The notes under the pieces are model-generated. The model searched no databases, was not told where the DNA came from, and was given only the letters and a program-made list of their open reading frames with translations. Of a stretch of 41,960 nucleotides of DNA, positions 25,786 to 35,292 are shown one piece after another. Each line of letters begins with the position of its first letter. The stretch's first letter is position 1. The DNA is from Promethearchaeota archaeon. Lineage in GTDB: Archaea; Asgardarchaeota; Lokiarchaeia; Sigyniarchaeales; SOKP01. The translations under genes were made by a program, and so were the position numbers. The DNA lies in contig JAHPZJ010000003.1 in NCBI GenBank assembly GCA_019058245.1, positions 1-41,960 of the forward strand, in the 5' to 3' direction.

Positions 25786-25842
25786 TTTTACTTTTATTAT
25801 GTGGAAAGAATTTAAAATCCTTATGTTACGAAATAATAATTA

Positions 25843-28800
25843 TCAATTAATTGTTTCTTCTTTATTTTTTTTCAGAACATAAAATACCATAACTAAAACT
25901 GTTAGGACTATAGGTAATGCAATTATAACAGGATTATTTCCACTAAAAAGGTAAAAATAATATGAGATAGTTATAATAGAAGCAAATAAAGCGATTACAC
26001 TACCATACTGACTAGCTAAATTTTTCAGATGGCGCAACATCATATTTACTTTATAATTTGTACTTTTAATAACTTCTAATTCAGTTTCATCTAATTCATC
26101 TAAAACTTCTGGATTCTCGAAATATATAGAAATTCTTGGATCAAACTTACCTTGTAATTCCCCTGAACTAATTAAAAATAATAAATGGTCCTGAATATTT
26201 TGCTTTTTTATTTTCAATTCGTTGTTTAGGAATCCAACTGTTAAATATTCATTCGCCACAGCCTTTATTGTCATTCTAATATATGATTTCAATATCAAAC
26301 GTTCTAAAGCTTTTACTTTCTCATTTAAAATCTCAGAATATTCCTCAATAAATTTGTTAAAATCATCTAAAATAAATTTTGAAATTTGTGTGAAATTTTT
26401 TGACTTTCTAGAAAAATCTTTAAATGTATTATCAATATAGCGTTTAACTTCTTTAATTTCTAATTCAATATTTTTGGCTCGTTTTTGTATTAGATAATTG
26501 CTTTTCTTGAATTCTTTAATTTCGATGTTATCTTCTACTTTTCTTTCTAAATTACCAAGTAATTGACTCAAATGTATTTTGTAATCATTAATTAATTTAA
26601 GCAATTGTTCGCGAAATGATTCATTCTTCAATGAATTTATCTGATCGTTAATTTTTTGTACTTTATTTTCAAAATCTTTTATATACGTATTTTTTACAAA
26701 CACATATAATTCTCTTATTTCAGGGATTAACTTATTTGGATCCCCTGTTGCATTCAAAACTATTTTTATTTGTTCCTCTATTTTATCTTGAACTTTTTTA
26801 AAATTTTCTTTTATGCTTAGCTTTTCAGTTTCAAAAGCATCTTGGATTTTTCCATAGTTATCATAACCTTCCATTCTTTTGAAATTTTTATTGCTAAATT
26901 CTCTTAATTCCATATTGAACATATTGAACTGTTTTTCAATGTATACTTGCATTTTATTAAATATCTTTATACTACTTTTTATATTATTAATAGCCATTCT
27001 ATCATTTTCTAAAGTAGATTCAAAATGATTTTTAGTTTTAAGGAATTCTTCTCTTTCTTGAATAATATTAAGATCATTAGCTTTTTTATAGAATTTATTT
27101 GGGAGGGAATCATCGAAGATACTTAATTCCTTAATTCTATTTTGAAGCTCCAGCATATTTACATTTAAGGTTCTATTCCTTATACTTGAATCATATAAAG
27201 CTAAAATCTTTCCAATTCTCTCTCTGTTTAATTTTAATAAATGATTATCCACAAAACTCTTAAGATCTTTATTTAAATAATAATAATCTGTGTAGAGCAA
27301 AATGATTTTATCCTCTTCATTAAGCTCTGCATTTATTTTTGAAATATCTATCATATCCTTTAATCGATTAATAAGAATTTTGCATGATAATTTTACTTCC
27401 TTCTTTAAATCATCAAGTTTAATGTAATTTGTTTTCTTTTCAATTGCTATGATATTTACTCTATTTGAAATAATCTTATTAATATATTCATCTTTTAAAA
27501 CAGAAATGTCATTATTATAAGAATCTATGAAATTTTCCCATTGAATTATACTTAATTCTGATTGTTCCTTAAAATTCTCAATATTCCTTACACACTCATT
27601 TAATTTTTTCAAATACAATTTATTTGATTTTGTAAGTTGACTATGAATATTATCTAATTCTTTATTAACTTGGTCAATCTTTAAGTTTTTAGATTGATCG
27701 AAATTAGTTTTGATTATTTTTAAGTGGGATTTTAAATTAGCAATTTCTTGTGAAACAAAATTATCAAAATCTTCAATTTTAGATTTATTTCTCTCTTCAA
27801 TTATAAAATTTTTTAATGTTTTAACCTGATTAGCAATTAACTCAATTACTTCAGCTTCTAATTCTTCTAATTTCTCCTGTAAATGGCGACAAAGTAAATA
27901 GATTTTTTGTTTCTTTCTTACTTCTCGTTTTACAATAGACTGAATCTCTTTGATTTCAGCTAATTTCTCCTTCATTAAGAGATCATATTCAGTCTTGGTA
28001 AAATTGAAAGCATCTTGAAATTCATTTGCTTTTATTTTCCTTTTTGCTTTATCTCCAATTTCTATAATATCTGCTTTTATCTTTTTATTAATGCCCTCAA
28101 TTTTTTGAAGATTATTATTGAAAAATTGAAATCCATCGGTATAGAAATCAAATTCTGTATTAAATTGTTCCTTAATATTTATCCATTTTTCTATTATTTT
28201 TTTATGTTTTTTAATAATTTTCTTTTCTTTAATTGTAATCTGTTGAGAAACGCCATATATTATTTGATCATACTTTCTTACATTTTGAGAGAGCTGGTCC
28301 AAACTTTGAATAATACAATTTAATTCTTCCTTATCATAGTCCTTTTCGAGAACCTCGGTAAATTGCTTCTTAAATAAATCTACTTTTTTTATTAAATCTT
28401 CCTCTATAATATCTATTTTTTCATTTAAAGTCTCCAATAAACTAGCTAAGTTTCTTAATTCTTCTTTTTCTTGAATTTTACCTTTAAGATATGACTCTAC
28501 TTCTACTAATTTTTTCTGTAAAATAGAATATTCTTTTTTCCATTGAGATATTTCTGAACCTAAACTCGCTTGAATGTTGATATATTTAAGAATTTCATTA
28601 AAAGAACCTTCAATATTCTCATTTAAAAAATCTGCTTCCATTAAAGCATCACGTAGAATAAATTTTAAGCGTTCTTTTGCATAACTGATTTCATTGATTA
28701 AAAGATAACTTTCAATTTCTTCTCGAATTTGAGAACTGATATTTTTTAACTTCAATGTCATATTATAGATATCATTCTTAATATCATCTAATTTCTCTTT

Positions 28801-30255
28801 TTCTTCAAATAATCGTTCTGTATTTAGATCTACATCACATATAATAATCTTTTTCAAAAAATATTTTAAATAAAATAAATATTTAGTTCTGAATCCTAAA
28901 AATGATTTTTTAGTTCTTATAGTACCAATGAATAGTTTTTTCTTTACCATATCTTTTACAATAGGGAAAATATCTTCTTTCAATTTCAAAGGTTCCAAAT
29001 GTTCTGCCTTAAATTTTTTAAAGAGTTCAGAAAGAGATATTATACTATTGTTATTCAATTTGTTATAGAAGATTTTAAAGAATTCTTTCTTACCATAACT
29101 GAAATTACTAATAAAATTCTGGAATTCAATCTCATTATCTATAATTTGCAATTTAAAATTATAATTGAGGTTAATATATAACACAAGTTCATCTATATAT
29201 TCTACTAATCCAAAAGTCGACTTTAACTGATTAATATCGACATACTTTTCCTTTTCAAGTTGTCTGAATAGTACCCTTTCAATTTCTTCAATAAATTTCT
29301 TCCAAACGAGAGATAAAAGAATTATTAATTTTGATGTCTCATTTAATAGTTCAGGATTCCAATTTTCTGGAGTTTTTAATATTTCTTTTAATTTTTGAGT
29401 AATAAAGGAATAAATTCCTGCAGGGTTATAATCCAATAACCATGAATATAATTCAAGGATATAAACTAACCAGAAAGTAATATCAATGTTATCACCCTGA
29501 GTAAAACTGAAACTACCATTTTCTTTCTGAAGCTGTTGAAGCAATTGAAGCTCTTTATCCTTAACTTCCATATCCAAATCTAAATACTTGAAACAAAGTA
29601 ATCTAAAAATTAACGAAGAATCTTTTTTCTTTTCGTCAGCATAAGTACGGAATTGCTCTCTATTTACACGAACATCAACTCCTAGGATTGTAAATATTTC
29701 GATTATATAGTAGAGTAATTTTGAGTTTGAACTATTTTTGCAAATTTCACACTCTTTATTTTGACAGTGTAAAAATTTATTTCCCTTTTTATGAGCTAAT
29801 ACAAAATTTTTAATTTGCTCTTTAACTTGACTTCTTCCATCAGACATTAAATATTGATTTAGTAAACCTAAAGTTTTTAAACTTGATAAAGCAAAAAATG
29901 TAGAACAAATATCTGGATTATTTTCTGAATGTGGAGTGTATGTAAATCCTATTTGGTCATTTTTTTGAACTTCGCAACTTTTTATAAAAGCAAATATTTT
30001 ATCTCTATACTTCTTTTTTTCCTCTTTTAAATATTTCCTCAATAAAAGTAGCCAAAAAACATTTTCAAGATTCAGATGAGGTTCATTTATTAGTGATTGA
30101 TTAAAATGGTGATAGAATTGAATTATTTTATTATATTCACTGTAATAAAAAATTCGAATATCTCTTCTTTTAACATTTATAAAGGATGAAAAAGGCTCTT
30201 TTTTAAATTTTGTTATATACGGATATGCAAATTTGTCTTCGTAGGCATTGCTCAA
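25843..30255 (-). CDS. giant membrane-anchored coiled-coil protein with prenyltransferase-like repeats
   Basis: The 1470-aa protein is not a recognised family. Residues about 60-290 show alpha/alpha hairpins with prenyltransferase/squalene-oxidase-type repeats (DQIGFTYTPHSENNPDICSTFFALSSLKTLGLL; ENGSFSFTQGDNIDITFWLVYILELY) and a Cys-rich CQNKECEIC insert. A small basic domain follows (about 380-470). The chain then runs as long charged coiled coils to about residue 1330. A winged-helix/PCI-like segment follows (IRMTIKAVANEYLTVGFLNNELKI...). The end has two transmembrane helices and the basic tail KKNKEETIN. The bulk is probably cytoplasmic, tethered at the C-terminus, like an SNARE-tether or scaffold in shape. 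It is monocistronic. Confidence 0.75.
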   Translation of the reverse strand: MSNAYEDKFAYPYITKFKKEPFSSFINVKRRDIRIFYYSEYNKIIQFYHHFNQSLINEPHLNLENVFWLLLLRKYLKEEKKKYRDKIFAFIKSCEVQKNDQIGFTYTPHSENNPDICSTFFALSSLKTLGLLNQYLMSDGRSQVKEQIKNFVLAHKKGNKFLHCQNKECEICKNSSNSKLLYYIIEIFTILGVDVRVNREQFRTYADEKKKDSSLIFRLLCFKYLDLDMEVKDKELQLLQQLQKENGSFSFTQGDNIDITFWLVYILELYSWLLDYNPAGIYSFITQKLKEILKTPENWNPELLNETSKLIILLSLVWKKFIEEIERVLFRQLEKEKYVDINQLKSTFGLVEYIDELVLYINLNYNFKLQIIDNEIEFQNFISNFSYGKKEFFKIFYNKLNNNSIISLSELFKKFKAEHLEPLKLKEDIFPIVKDMVKKKLFIGTIRTKKSFLGFRTKYLFYLKYFLKKIIICDVDLNTERLFEEKEKLDDIKNDIYNMTLKLKNISSQIREEIESYLLINEISYAKERLKFILRDALMEADFLNENIEGSFNEILKYINIQASLGSEISQWKKEYSILQKKLVEVESYLKGKIQEKEELRNLASLLETLNEKIDIIEEDLIKKVDLFKKQFTEVLEKDYDKEELNCIIQSLDQLSQNVRKYDQIIYGVSQQITIKEKKIIKKHKKIIEKWINIKEQFNTEFDFYTDGFQFFNNNLQKIEGINKKIKADIIEIGDKAKRKIKANEFQDAFNFTKTEYDLLMKEKLAEIKEIQSIVKREVRKKQKIYLLCRHLQEKLEELEAEVIELIANQVKTLKNFIIEERNKSKIEDFDNFVSQEIANLKSHLKIIKTNFDQSKNLKIDQVNKELDNIHSQLTKSNKLYLKKLNECVRNIENFKEQSELSIIQWENFIDSYNNDISVLKDEYINKIISNRVNIIAIEKKTNYIKLDDLKKEVKLSCKILINRLKDMIDISKINAELNEEDKIILLYTDYYYLNKDLKSFVDNHLLKLNRERIGKILALYDSSIRNRTLNVNMLELQNRIKELSIFDDSLPNKFYKKANDLNIIQEREEFLKTKNHFESTLENDRMAINNIKSSIKIFNKMQVYIEKQFNMFNMELREFSNKNFKRMEGYDNYGKIQDAFETEKLSIKENFKKVQDKIEEQIKIVLNATGDPNKLIPEIRELYVFVKNTYIKDFENKVQKINDQINSLKNESFREQLLKLINDYKIHLSQLLGNLERKVEDNIEIKEFKKSNYLIQKRAKNIELEIKEVKRYIDNTFKDFSRKSKNFTQISKFILDDFNKFIEEYSEILNEKVKALERLILKSYIRMTIKAVANEYLTVGFLNNELKIKKQNIQDHLLFLISSGELQGKFDPRISIYFENPEVLDELDETELEVIKSTNYKVNMMLRHLKNLASQYGSVIALFASIITISYYFYLFSGNNPVIIALPIVLTVLVMVFYVLKKNKEETIN

Positions 30256-30477
30256 TACTATTTAAGCTCCAGAGATATAATTTGTTTTTTTGTTATTAAT
30301 GAAAATCTATACATATAATTTTTTGGAATCAAACATTTTGAGGATGTAATATTTCTCATATATATAAGCTCATAAGCTAAGCTAGTCTATAATCTATTAC
30401 GTTAAGGTGGTATTCTTAAGTTAAAATATTTATAATAGAATAAAGAATTATGATAAAGACCTATAGTTCCTTCCATT

Positions 30478-31080
30478 TTATTCTATTATTTTAGGTTGAT
30501 GTTTTTTATTTATATATATAACCATTCCTGCAAAAATTAGCGAAATCACTATGATGTAAATAATCATAGTCCATATTCCTAGACCATTAGATAAATTTAA
30601 GTATATATAAAATTCCTCGGATTTTCCTAAATTTTTAGTCAGAGAAGAATCATTAGCCCAGATTTGAATTATATATTCCTCCCAATTCTGATATGCACTA
30701 ATATTATTCCAATTATAACTCCATTGAATTTCATTTTCCTTATCCATGCTAGCATTAAATAACAAGTTCGTTAGATTTGATATTCGGATAATAACATCAC
30801 CGTTTAAAGGAGGATTTTCATCACTTATATTAACTATTATATTAAATTGCCTTGTAGTTATTGTCGTATAATTCTCAAGTGGTTGGATAAAAATAATGAC
30901 TGGAGCTGTAGTATCTTCAGCTGATCCTTGAGCTACCACTAAAATCCCATTATTAATGAGACTATTATTATATTCAGTGAAATTCCATGAATTAAAACAA
31001 CCATGAAAACTAAGAAATGTTATAAAAATTATGGAAAAAATGATATTTTTAGATATAATGGTTTTTTTTTGCCACTTCAA
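30478..31080 (-). CDS. surface-anchored Ig-like domain protein
   Basis: The 200-aa protein begins with a basic stretch and a hydrophobic helix (about residues 10-28), a signal or anchor. One predicted beta-sandwich follows (TTAPVIIFIQPLENY...FNIIVNISDENPP...SYNWNNIS...YIIQIWANDSS), and the end is a transmembrane helix (about 170-190) with a basic tail. It carries at least six N-glycosylation sequons (NIS, NLT, NAS, NIS, NDS, NLS), as expected for an archaeal cell-surface protein. The Ig-like fold is suggested by the strand pattern and D/P-rich turns. It stands alone between the oxidoreductase operon and the coiled-coil gene. Confidence 0.7.
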   Translation of the reverse strand: MKWQKKTIISKNIIFSIIFITFLSFHGCFNSWNFTEYNNSLINNGILVVAQGSAEDTTAPVIIFIQPLENYTTITTRQFNIIVNISDENPPLNGDVIIRISNLTNLLFNASMDKENEIQWSYNWNNISAYQNWEEYIIQIWANDSSLTKNLGKSEEFYIYLNLSNGLGIWTMIIYIIVISLIFAGMVIYINKKHQPKIIE

Positions 31081-31260
31081 TGCTATTTTTCAGGCTAATA
31101 TTTCTTTTTGTTCTATTAAAGTAGAATTAATTATATTTGAAATATAAATTTAAGTAAAGAAATGCCTTCATTTCTAAAAATCTCATTGACTTGTTGAATT
31201 AAAAAATACAGTGCATCAAAAAGAATAAAAAAAAGAAATAAGATTTAATTGGTAATATGT

Positions 31261-32682
31261 TTATTTTTTTGGCAAATGACCTATCTCTTCTCTAATAGAT
31301 AAAGTTAAAAAGTCTTTTTCCGTAGGCTTATTTAAGATCTCTAAAAGATTATATTCTGTGATCATTTGAAGGATTCCCAGAACTTTCATACCGTGCTCGT
31401 ACATCTCATTCGCATCAGATAAATTCCTCCAACAGAATGGACACTCAGTTGTAAGAATATCCGCTCCAACAGCATTCGCTTCATCACATCGTAAACTTGC
31501 TGTTCTAAGTGAGAATTCAGGATATCCTGCCCTTACACCACCACCTGCTCCGCAACACATACTATCAATTTTTATTCTGTACATTTCTTTGAATACTAAG
31601 CCCACGTCCTCTTCAAGTTTTCTAAGAATGATACGTGGAACTTCATACCACGCTTCGATTGCTTTATCAATTGCTCGATGGTCTACTATAAGATTCGTTG
31701 ATTCCTTTATCATTTCTTGCTCCATATCAATAGCAAAATGTCTGCCTGTATGACAAGGATCATGATAGGTAACTACTTTTCCTTTCAATTCTTTGTTTGG
31801 TTTGAATTTAATTTTCTCTTGTTGCACTAATCTTGCAACAAGTTCAAAAGCATGTTGTGTTTTAAATGGAAGCTTCTCACCCTCAGCCATCCATTTTGGA
31901 TAATCAATAGTAAAAGTTCTATAACAACCAGCGCAACTAAAATAGACCATTTCGACATTCTTGAAAGCTTCGAGATTTTTTCTCATTAATTCCTGTGCGG
32001 TATCAACTGCCCCAATTCTAAAGAAAGGACTTCCGCAACATACTTCATCATCAACTAAGGTAAAATTCATACCTAATAGCTCAAATAATTTAGCTGTTGC
32101 TATAGCTACTTCTACTTGACGATAACTAGCTGTACATCCTACATAATAAGCAATTTTTGCACCTTTATTGTCAATAAATTTTTCTAGTCCAGCATCCTTC
32201 GCCCATTTGAATCTTTCAGCCGCTTTTCCACCATATGGATTATTTCTTTCTTTAACTAATTTATCCACTACTTCATGTTTATCTATCATTGGTATACCAG
32301 CTTCTAAACATGCTGCTCTCAATGATTCAATGATATCAACAGTAGGAACCTTATTTTCACATTGTGCTGAGCATTGACCACATGTTATACAGGGTAAAAA
32401 TACATCTCGCACTTCCTCACTAAATTCTAAATCACCACTTAAAATCGAACGAGCAATCCACATTTTGCCGGCATTCCAGAAAGCTTCCCATCCATATTCT
32501 ATTCCCGCTGGACAAGCATCAACCATTCCTTCATAAAGAATCGTTCCTTGCTTTCCTGCAAATTCTCCTATTCCATCTTTATCAGGTTCATTTGAATAAG
32601 CAAATCTACATGCTTTACAATGGATACATTTAAAAATCTCTTTTCTTAATTCTTCCAATCTTTCCATTCCTGTTTTTGCCAT
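31261..32682 (-). CDS. Fe-S oxidoreductase with CCG domains (GlcF/HdrD-like)
   Basis: The 473-aa protein carries two N-terminal iron-sulfur sites: C19-x2-C22-x2-C25 with C57-Pro, and C98-x2-C101-x2-C104-x3-C108. Two CCG domains follow, as in heterodisulfide reductase HdrD and glycolate/lactate oxidase GlcF/LldE: VCCGSPF with CAGC, and MCCGAGGG with CPFC. It passes electrons between a partner flavoprotein and a membrane or thiol acceptor. Its partner, the FAD protein, is upstream and 21 nt apart, and a strong AAGGAGGTTG Shine-Dalgarno sits 8 nt before the ATG, so the two form one operon. The first cluster has a long gap before C57, unlike a standard ferredoxin pair. Confidence 0.85.
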   Translation of the reverse strand: MAKTGMERLEELRKEIFKCIHCKACRFAYSNEPDKDGIGEFAGKQGTILYEGMVDACPAGIEYGWEAFWNAGKMWIARSILSGDLEFSEEVRDVFLPCITCGQCSAQCENKVPTVDIIESLRAACLEAGIPMIDKHEVVDKLVKERNNPYGGKAAERFKWAKDAGLEKFIDNKGAKIAYYVGCTASYRQVEVAIATAKLFELLGMNFTLVDDEVCCGSPFFRIGAVDTAQELMRKNLEAFKNVEMVYFSCAGCYRTFTIDYPKWMAEGEKLPFKTQHAFELVARLVQQEKIKFKPNKELKGKVVTYHDPCHTGRHFAIDMEQEMIKESTNLIVDHRAIDKAIEAWYEVPRIILRKLEEDVGLVFKEMYRIKIDSMCCGAGGGVRAGYPEFSLRTASLRCDEANAVGADILTTECPFCWRNLSDANEMYEHGMKVLGILQMITEYNLLEILNKPTEKDFLTLSIREEIGHLPKK

Positions 32683-32690
32683 TTTTCTAT

Positions 32691-32700
32691 CAACCTCCTT
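32691..32700 (-). promoter_or_regulatory. strong Shine-Dalgarno of the Fe-S oxidoreductase gene
   Basis: Minus-strand AAGGAGGTTG, 8 nt before the ATG at 32682. It is among the best matches to the 16S 3' end in the window. Confidence 0.75.
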
Positions 32701-32703
32701 TTT

Positions 32704-34185
32704 TTATGGAAGAGCAAGTCTTCCTGGGTGCATTATCATGTTTGGATCAACAAGCTTTTTAAAAGCCCTAAGATATTTCCAATACATCCCTGCTTGATAA
32801 TAGGCTTGAATGTGAATGTATGGATCTGGTCTGTAGTTAAGCCAGCCCTGTTTAAGGGCATATTCAGTTGTTTCCCGATTTAAGTCTTGAACCCTTTCAA
32901 AATCTGATTGCTTAGTGGAGTCAAAGCCAATTATAGGCATGCATATCGCCTGTCTGCAACGTTCAATACTAGCCACCCAAATTGTTGGGGGAAGACCATG
33001 TTTTTCCGCGGCTTTTGTATACATATCACAAAAGTGGGCGCATTCGTTCCATGGAGTATACCATGTAATAAAGAGAAAACCTGCTTCCCAAAAACTATAT
33101 GGAATTGCAATCTTATTTGGCTTTTTCATTCGACTTGCTATTTGTTTAGGATGTAATTCTTGTTTTTTAAGCGCATCAGGATCTTTTGCTCGTTTTTTAA
33201 AATCTTCTGCTTGTTTGTCTATAGTCTCAATTACATGATTCAATTCACTCTCTTCTTGAGCCCAAATCTCCCAATTCATCCACCATGGTGAGATTCCCAT
33301 TCCCTCATAGAATTCATAATCATGTGGGACCTTATCTTTAGGCCAACGAGTCATAACCAGTTGGTAATTTCCCCCCTGGACCATAACTGTGTGATGAGAT
33401 ATTCCAAACTCTTTTTTACCAACTTCAAGGGTTAAATCTTGCATATCATAAGGATTCGACATACCCCAAACTACTACAGTCTTATGTTTTGGATGGGGAT
33501 AAATTTTCACAGCTGCTTTAGTAATAACACCAAAAGAACCTTGAGAACCCATTAAGAAACTCCACATATCAGGACCTAAACCATATTTATAAAAAGGTTT
33601 AGCAAAAGGAAGTGCCCAAGATCCAGTTCGTACTACATCTCCATTTGGGAACACAATTTCTCCACACATAAAATTATCTCCTTGTGGACCAACTGAAGAG
33701 GTATATAAAGAAAATCCACGATCAATCGCATCTCCCATAACTGTCGCAGCTGGAGGAGCACCATCAGGAATAGGGGGCGCCCAATCGGGGTGATTTTTAT
33801 GCATATAAGCCCAAAGTTCCCCATTGGTCACGCCTGGCTCTATCACACAAAAACGGTTATCCTCATCAATTTCAATAATTCTTTTCATTCTTCCTAAATC
33901 AAGAACAACTCCACCAGGTCTTATTGTAGGACATGCAAATCCTCCAGATAATCCACCGGAAATGGGACTTACAGCAATCTTCTCAGCAGAACAATATATC
34001 AATATTTTGCGTATTTCCTCGACATATTTCGGTCTAACAACGATATCAGGAATTTGAGACTCTAATCCCATGATTGCTTTTGCCAGATAGCCCGCAGTAA
34101 TCGCCTTGTTGTTTGTAGCAAATTCTTTACCGACAATACCAATCATAGCTTCGAAATCTTTTTCCGTACAAAGTTTATAGCTCAT
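32704..34185 (-). CDS. FAD-linked oxidase (GlcD/VAO-family)
   Basis: A 493-aa flavoprotein from the ATG at 34185; a TTG three codons upstream is an alternative. The FAD-binding PCMH domain (about 1-230) has PISGGLSGGF, LDLGRMKRIIEIDEDN, VIEPGVTNGELW and GSQGSFGVITKAAVKIYPHP. The C-terminal half forms the substrate cap and ends LVDPNMIMHPGRLALP, typical of the GlcD/VAO superfamily. Together with the downstream Fe-S/CCG protein it is predicted to oxidise an alpha-hydroxy acid such as glycolate or D-lactate, passing electrons on. The specific substrate is not fixed. TTG and ATG lie close to a GGTTGG ribosome site. Confidence 0.85.
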   Translation of the reverse strand: MSYKLCTEKDFEAMIGIVGKEFATNNKAITAGYLAKAIMGLESQIPDIVVRPKYVEEIRKILIYCSAEKIAVSPISGGLSGGFACPTIRPGGVVLDLGRMKRIIEIDEDNRFCVIEPGVTNGELWAYMHKNHPDWAPPIPDGAPPAATVMGDAIDRGFSLYTSSVGPQGDNFMCGEIVFPNGDVVRTGSWALPFAKPFYKYGLGPDMWSFLMGSQGSFGVITKAAVKIYPHPKHKTVVVWGMSNPYDMQDLTLEVGKKEFGISHHTVMVQGGNYQLVMTRWPKDKVPHDYEFYEGMGISPWWMNWEIWAQEESELNHVIETIDKQAEDFKKRAKDPDALKKQELHPKQIASRMKKPNKIAIPYSFWEAGFLFITWYTPWNECAHFCDMYTKAAEKHGLPPTIWVASIERCRQAICMPIIGFDSTKQSDFERVQDLNRETTEYALKQGWLNYRPDPYIHIQAYYQAGMYWKYLRAFKKLVDPNMIMHPGRLALP

Positions 34186-34620
34186 AATTTCCAACCTATT
34201 AATAATTCTTCTAAATTTAGTTTTTTTATAATTTATAATATAATTTTGGAAAATTAAGTACTGAATTTTAAATTTTCTTATATCTTTTACAAGTAAATAT
34301 AGATTTTTTCTTTTTTTTAGTATGTTGTTATAATTAATTAAAGTGGATTAAACATTCTTTAATGATATAAAGGAGATTTCAATAAATTCAGAACTTTTTT
34401 TCTCTTATTTTGAAATTGTGAAATTCTGATAAATAAGATTCCAATCTTTATTCAATTTTTTTAAAATTAGTTGAAGCTCTTTAATAATTAATCAATATAG
34501 AGTCTAAAATTATCAAATAGATTTTCATTGATATTTATTAAGATTAAATAATTTTTTTGTCCAAATTCATACATGAATATAATGTATCAAAAAATGAACA
34601 CATATGCTTAATTATACTTC
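34186..34620. other. 435-nt intergenic region, no gene seen
   Basis: Very AT-rich gap between two minus-strand genes. It should hold the promoter of the oxidoreductase operon near 34200-34260 and the end of the upstream transcript. No coding frame or stable RNA fold stands out. Confidence 0.5.
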
Positions 34621-35181
34621 TTAAACTTCTTGATCTAATTCTATTTGATTATGATGATTATTAGTATTAGAAAATGTTGAACATTTTTTACGCTTACTAT
34701 CCTTTATAATAAATTGTTGAAAAAATTTGTTTTCTTCATTGATTAATTCTCTGAATTCTTCATAAATCTCTTTTAGAGTCATTTTTCTATTATTGATATT
34801 TAGGTTATTTTCCGTAATATTATTTTCATTATGTTTATCACTATTTAAAGGGATATATTTCGTATTATCAGCATCATAAATTATTTTTTCAAAGAGATCG
34901 TCATTTTCTATTTCATATTGACTTAATGCTTTTACACCATTGCTTAATTTTTTAGAATTTTCGTGATTTAATTCTAAATCGACCTTTTGATATCCTCGAA
35001 TTTGAAACTGATTGTCTAGAAAAAATTGAAAGTGGTGAGGGCATATCAGTCCTTTTTGGATTGAAATTGTAGTTAATTGAGATTTTTTATTCAGTTGTGA
35101 TCTAGGGATACCTACTAGATCTCTTGTTTTACAGATTGGACAAATTACTTGAATCTTATTTGTTTTTTTTATATTACTCAT
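34621..35181 (-). CDS. zinc-finger hypothetical protein
   Basis: ATG at 35181 (MSNIKKTNKIQVICPIC) is preferred over TTG 35193. The 186-aa product has an N-terminal treble-clef-like site (C14-x2-C17 and C47-x-H49/H50, GLICPHH) within a conserved-looking domain (DLVGIPRSQL..., FQIRGYQKVDLEL). A low-complexity Asn/Glu-rich tail follows. It is the last open frame on the minus strand before the spacer, about 110 nt after the longin-like gene, and may be part of that operon. No function can be given. Confidence 0.6.
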   Translation of the reverse strand: MSNIKKTNKIQVICPICKTRDLVGIPRSQLNKKSQLTTISIQKGLICPHHFQFFLDNQFQIRGYQKVDLELNHENSKKLSNGVKALSQYEIENDDLFEKIIYDADNTKYIPLNSDKHNENNITENNLNINNRKMTLKEIYEEFRELINEENKFFQQFIIKDSKRKKCSTFSNTNNHHNQIELDQEV

Positions 35182-35292
35182 TAGGAACCACAAAATAAAA
35201 TTAATTTCAAGTATTTGATATATCTCTAAATTAGAATATTTAAACTTCTGTAATTCTTAGGTTTTTTCAAAATTAATTGAAAATTTATATAA

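Noticed and set aside
28015..28323. 102-aa Phe/Tyr-rich plus-strand frame inside the coiled-coil gene
   Set aside because: Complement of Lys/Glu-rich coiled coil yields Phe/Leu-rich pseudo-membrane sequence; a known shadow effect.
32908..33238. 82-aa and 107-aa plus-strand frames inside the FAD oxidase gene
   Set aside because: Antisense to a well-supported conserved gene; no independent coding signal.
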